Shown one piece after another: positions 35,267 to 35,866 of a stretch of DNA of 35,866 nt (its first letter is position 1; the number at the start of each line of letters is the position of its first letter). The position numbers were made by a program, and so were the translations under genes. The DNA comes from Candidatus Thorarchaeota archaeon. GTDB lineage: Archaea > Asgardarchaeota > Thorarchaeia > Thorarchaeales > Thorarchaeaceae. The stretch is taken from the NCBI GenBank assembly GCA_018238205.1, contig JABCTV010000014.1, positions 1-35,866 on the forward strand. Direction: 5' to 3'. The notes under the pieces were generated by a model. It had not been told where the DNA came from and did not search any database. It saw only the letters and a list, made by a program, of their open reading frames with translations.

Positions 35267-35724
35267 TTCAGACGCCTCATAAGTTCGATGAAGATCTCCT
35301 CTACTGCATCAGTGGCTGGTAGGTTCTTCGGTAATGGGAGTCCCCATTCAGCAGCAAGAGTGTGGAGTATCTTTTCACAGACTGACTTCTCACTACAATT
35401 CTCACAATCTCCTTCATGACTAAACCATACCTGGGTTCCCAGAGTAAGTGAGTATACAATGTATGTTTTTGATTTATTTGCAGGACTATGGCCTACAGCA
35501 AATCCATACCTGGGACTGATATGCTGAATACTAATTCGATTAGTCGAAGCAGTGTACAATAGAATTTTCTCTATCCTTTCTTCGGCAATCCGTTGAGCTT
35601 TGCTTACTAATGCACGTGACACGTCCAATTCTCGAGCGATTACTGACGGAGGAATCTCTAGTCGTCTTCTCTGCCAAATGAACTCCTGTTGTTTCGTTGG
35701 GAATTTGAAATGAAGGGATTTCAT
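35254..35724 (-). CDS. Helix-turn-helix regulator with Cys cluster
   Basis: From ATG 35724 the protein has 156 residues; a GTG at 35733 would add three. The N-terminus carries a helix-turn-helix (FPTKQQEFIWQRRRLEIPPSVIARELDVSRALVSKAQRIA, about 8-47 in this numbering), similar in layout to the archaeal Tfx and sigma-4-type HTH. Next is a beta-rich region (YGFAVGHSPANKSKTYIVYSL) and a C-x2-C-x5-C cluster (GDCENCSEKSVCEKIL) that could bind metal or sense redox state. The promoter overlaps an 18-bp palindrome, so it probably represses its own operon. It heads the operon with the two four-TM proteins. Confidence 0.75.
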   Translation of the reverse strand: MKSLHFKFPTKQQEFIWQRRRLEIPPSVIARELDVSRALVSKAQRIAEERIEKILLYTASTNRISIQHISPRYGFAVGHSPANKSKTYIVYSLTLGTQVWFSHEGDCENCSEKSVCEKILHTLAAEWGLPLPKNLPATDAVEEIFIELMRRLKWIT

Positions 35725-35739
35725 TAACAGCACACACTC

Positions 35740-35764
35740 TTATTAATTAACCAAATTTGGTTAA
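35740..35764 (-). promoter_or_regulatory. Promoter with perfect 18-bp palindromic operator
   Basis: TTAACCAAATTTGGTTAA (35747-35764) is a perfect palindrome. On the minus strand it runs into TTAATTAATAAG (35739-35750), an A/T-rich TATA-like element centred about 20-25 bases before ATG 35724, as in leaderless promoters. Overlap of palindrome and TATA is the usual arrangement for archaeal repression, where the bound repressor blocks TBP/TFB. The adjacent HTH protein is the obvious candidate to bind it. Confidence 0.65.
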
Positions 35765-35850
35765 CAATAACCGCTTTCATTTTTAAATCCTTTGTTCATT
35801 TGCTTGAATAAGGAAAGGTCTTAATTATTGAAAAATTGCAAAAGAAAACA

Positions 35851-35866
35851 TGGTGGGCCGGACGAG
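35851..35866 (-). tRNA. tRNA 3' end, cut by the window edge
   Basis: On the minus strand the last 16 bases read CTCGT CCGGCCC A CCA: half a T-stem, an acceptor strand, discriminator A and encoded CCA as in tRNA-Gly of this window. The 5' partner would begin GGGCCGG. The body lies outside the window, so the amino acid is not determined. Its 3' end is copied at 33615-33636. Confidence 0.7.

Larger units (their letters stand above)
33615..35850. mobile_element. Probable 2.2-kb integrated element at a tRNA gene
   Basis: The interval lies between the intact-side tRNA 3' end (35851 on) and its displaced copy (33615-33636), exactly where an element that inserted into the tRNA 3' end would lie. It holds one minus-strand operon: an HTH protein with a palindromic operator and two tandem paralogous four-TM proteins. 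None of the genes is an integrase, so it would be a degenerate, satellite-like or trans-mobilised element; no inverted terminal repeats were seen. The right-hand tRNA is cut off by the window, so the full match between the ends cannot be measured. Confidence 0.5.

Overview
The window looks like an archaeal chromosome segment, most likely from an Asgard-type archaeon. The archaeal evidence is direct. There is a tRNA-Gly(GCC) gene with a 33-nt intron at 37/38 flanked by a bulge-helix-bulge. There is a FEN1/XPG nuclease with a C-terminal PCNA-binding box and an XPD-type iron-sulfur helicase. Several genes have TATA boxes close to their start codons, as in leaderless transcription. The Asgard suggestion is weaker: it rests on a longin/roadblock-like small protein and on very large Ig-repeat surface proteins. 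I cannot assign a finer lineage.

Region 1 (2-12812, all + strand) is one tightly packed, mostly overlapping gene series. It holds a truncated unknown gene, an XPD/Rad3 helicase, two small unknown proteins, and a membrane-anchored HerA/VirB4-like protein whose P-loop has lost its lysine. Next come an SF2 (Hel308/Ski2-like) helicase with a SWIM zinc finger, a two-TM acidic-tailed protein and a RecA-fold ATPase. It ends with a four-TM protein, a second RecA-fold protein without a P-loop, and a FEN1-type flap nuclease with a PIP box. Together they read as a membrane-linked DNA unwinding, strand-handling and flap-cutting machine. The job is unknown; DNA uptake or exchange with repair, or anchored repair or replication, are the readings I find plausible. 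This is the best candidate for an undescribed system.

Region 2 (12814-26268) is built around a 2604-residue secreted, membrane-anchored surface protein: an alpha/alpha-toroid (prenyltransferase-repeat-like) domain followed by about 14-16 Ig/macroglobulin-like repeats. A small helical protein and a small membrane protein precede it. Two large paralogous proteins, each with a C-terminal winged-helix plus Lrp-like domain, lie on the minus strand, one on each side.

Region 3 (26350-30999) contains a 45-residue Pro-rich ORF with a duplicated motif under clear synonymous-only divergence, the intron-containing tRNA-Gly, and a GNAT acetyltransferase. It continues with orotate phosphoribosyltransferase, two tandem rubrerythrin-fold proteins with degenerate metal sites, a GC-rich structured leader before an unknown gene, another unknown gene, and a longin-like protein.

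Region 4 (31100-35866) has a second, smaller surface protein with a hairpin terminator and a multi-TM protein. It ends with a probable 2.2-kb integrated element. The element is bounded by the 3' end of a tRNA gene at the window's edge and by a displaced copy of that tRNA's 3' end at 33615. It carries two tandem paralogous membrane proteins and an HTH regulator whose promoter overlaps a perfect 18-bp palindrome. No integrase is visible in it.
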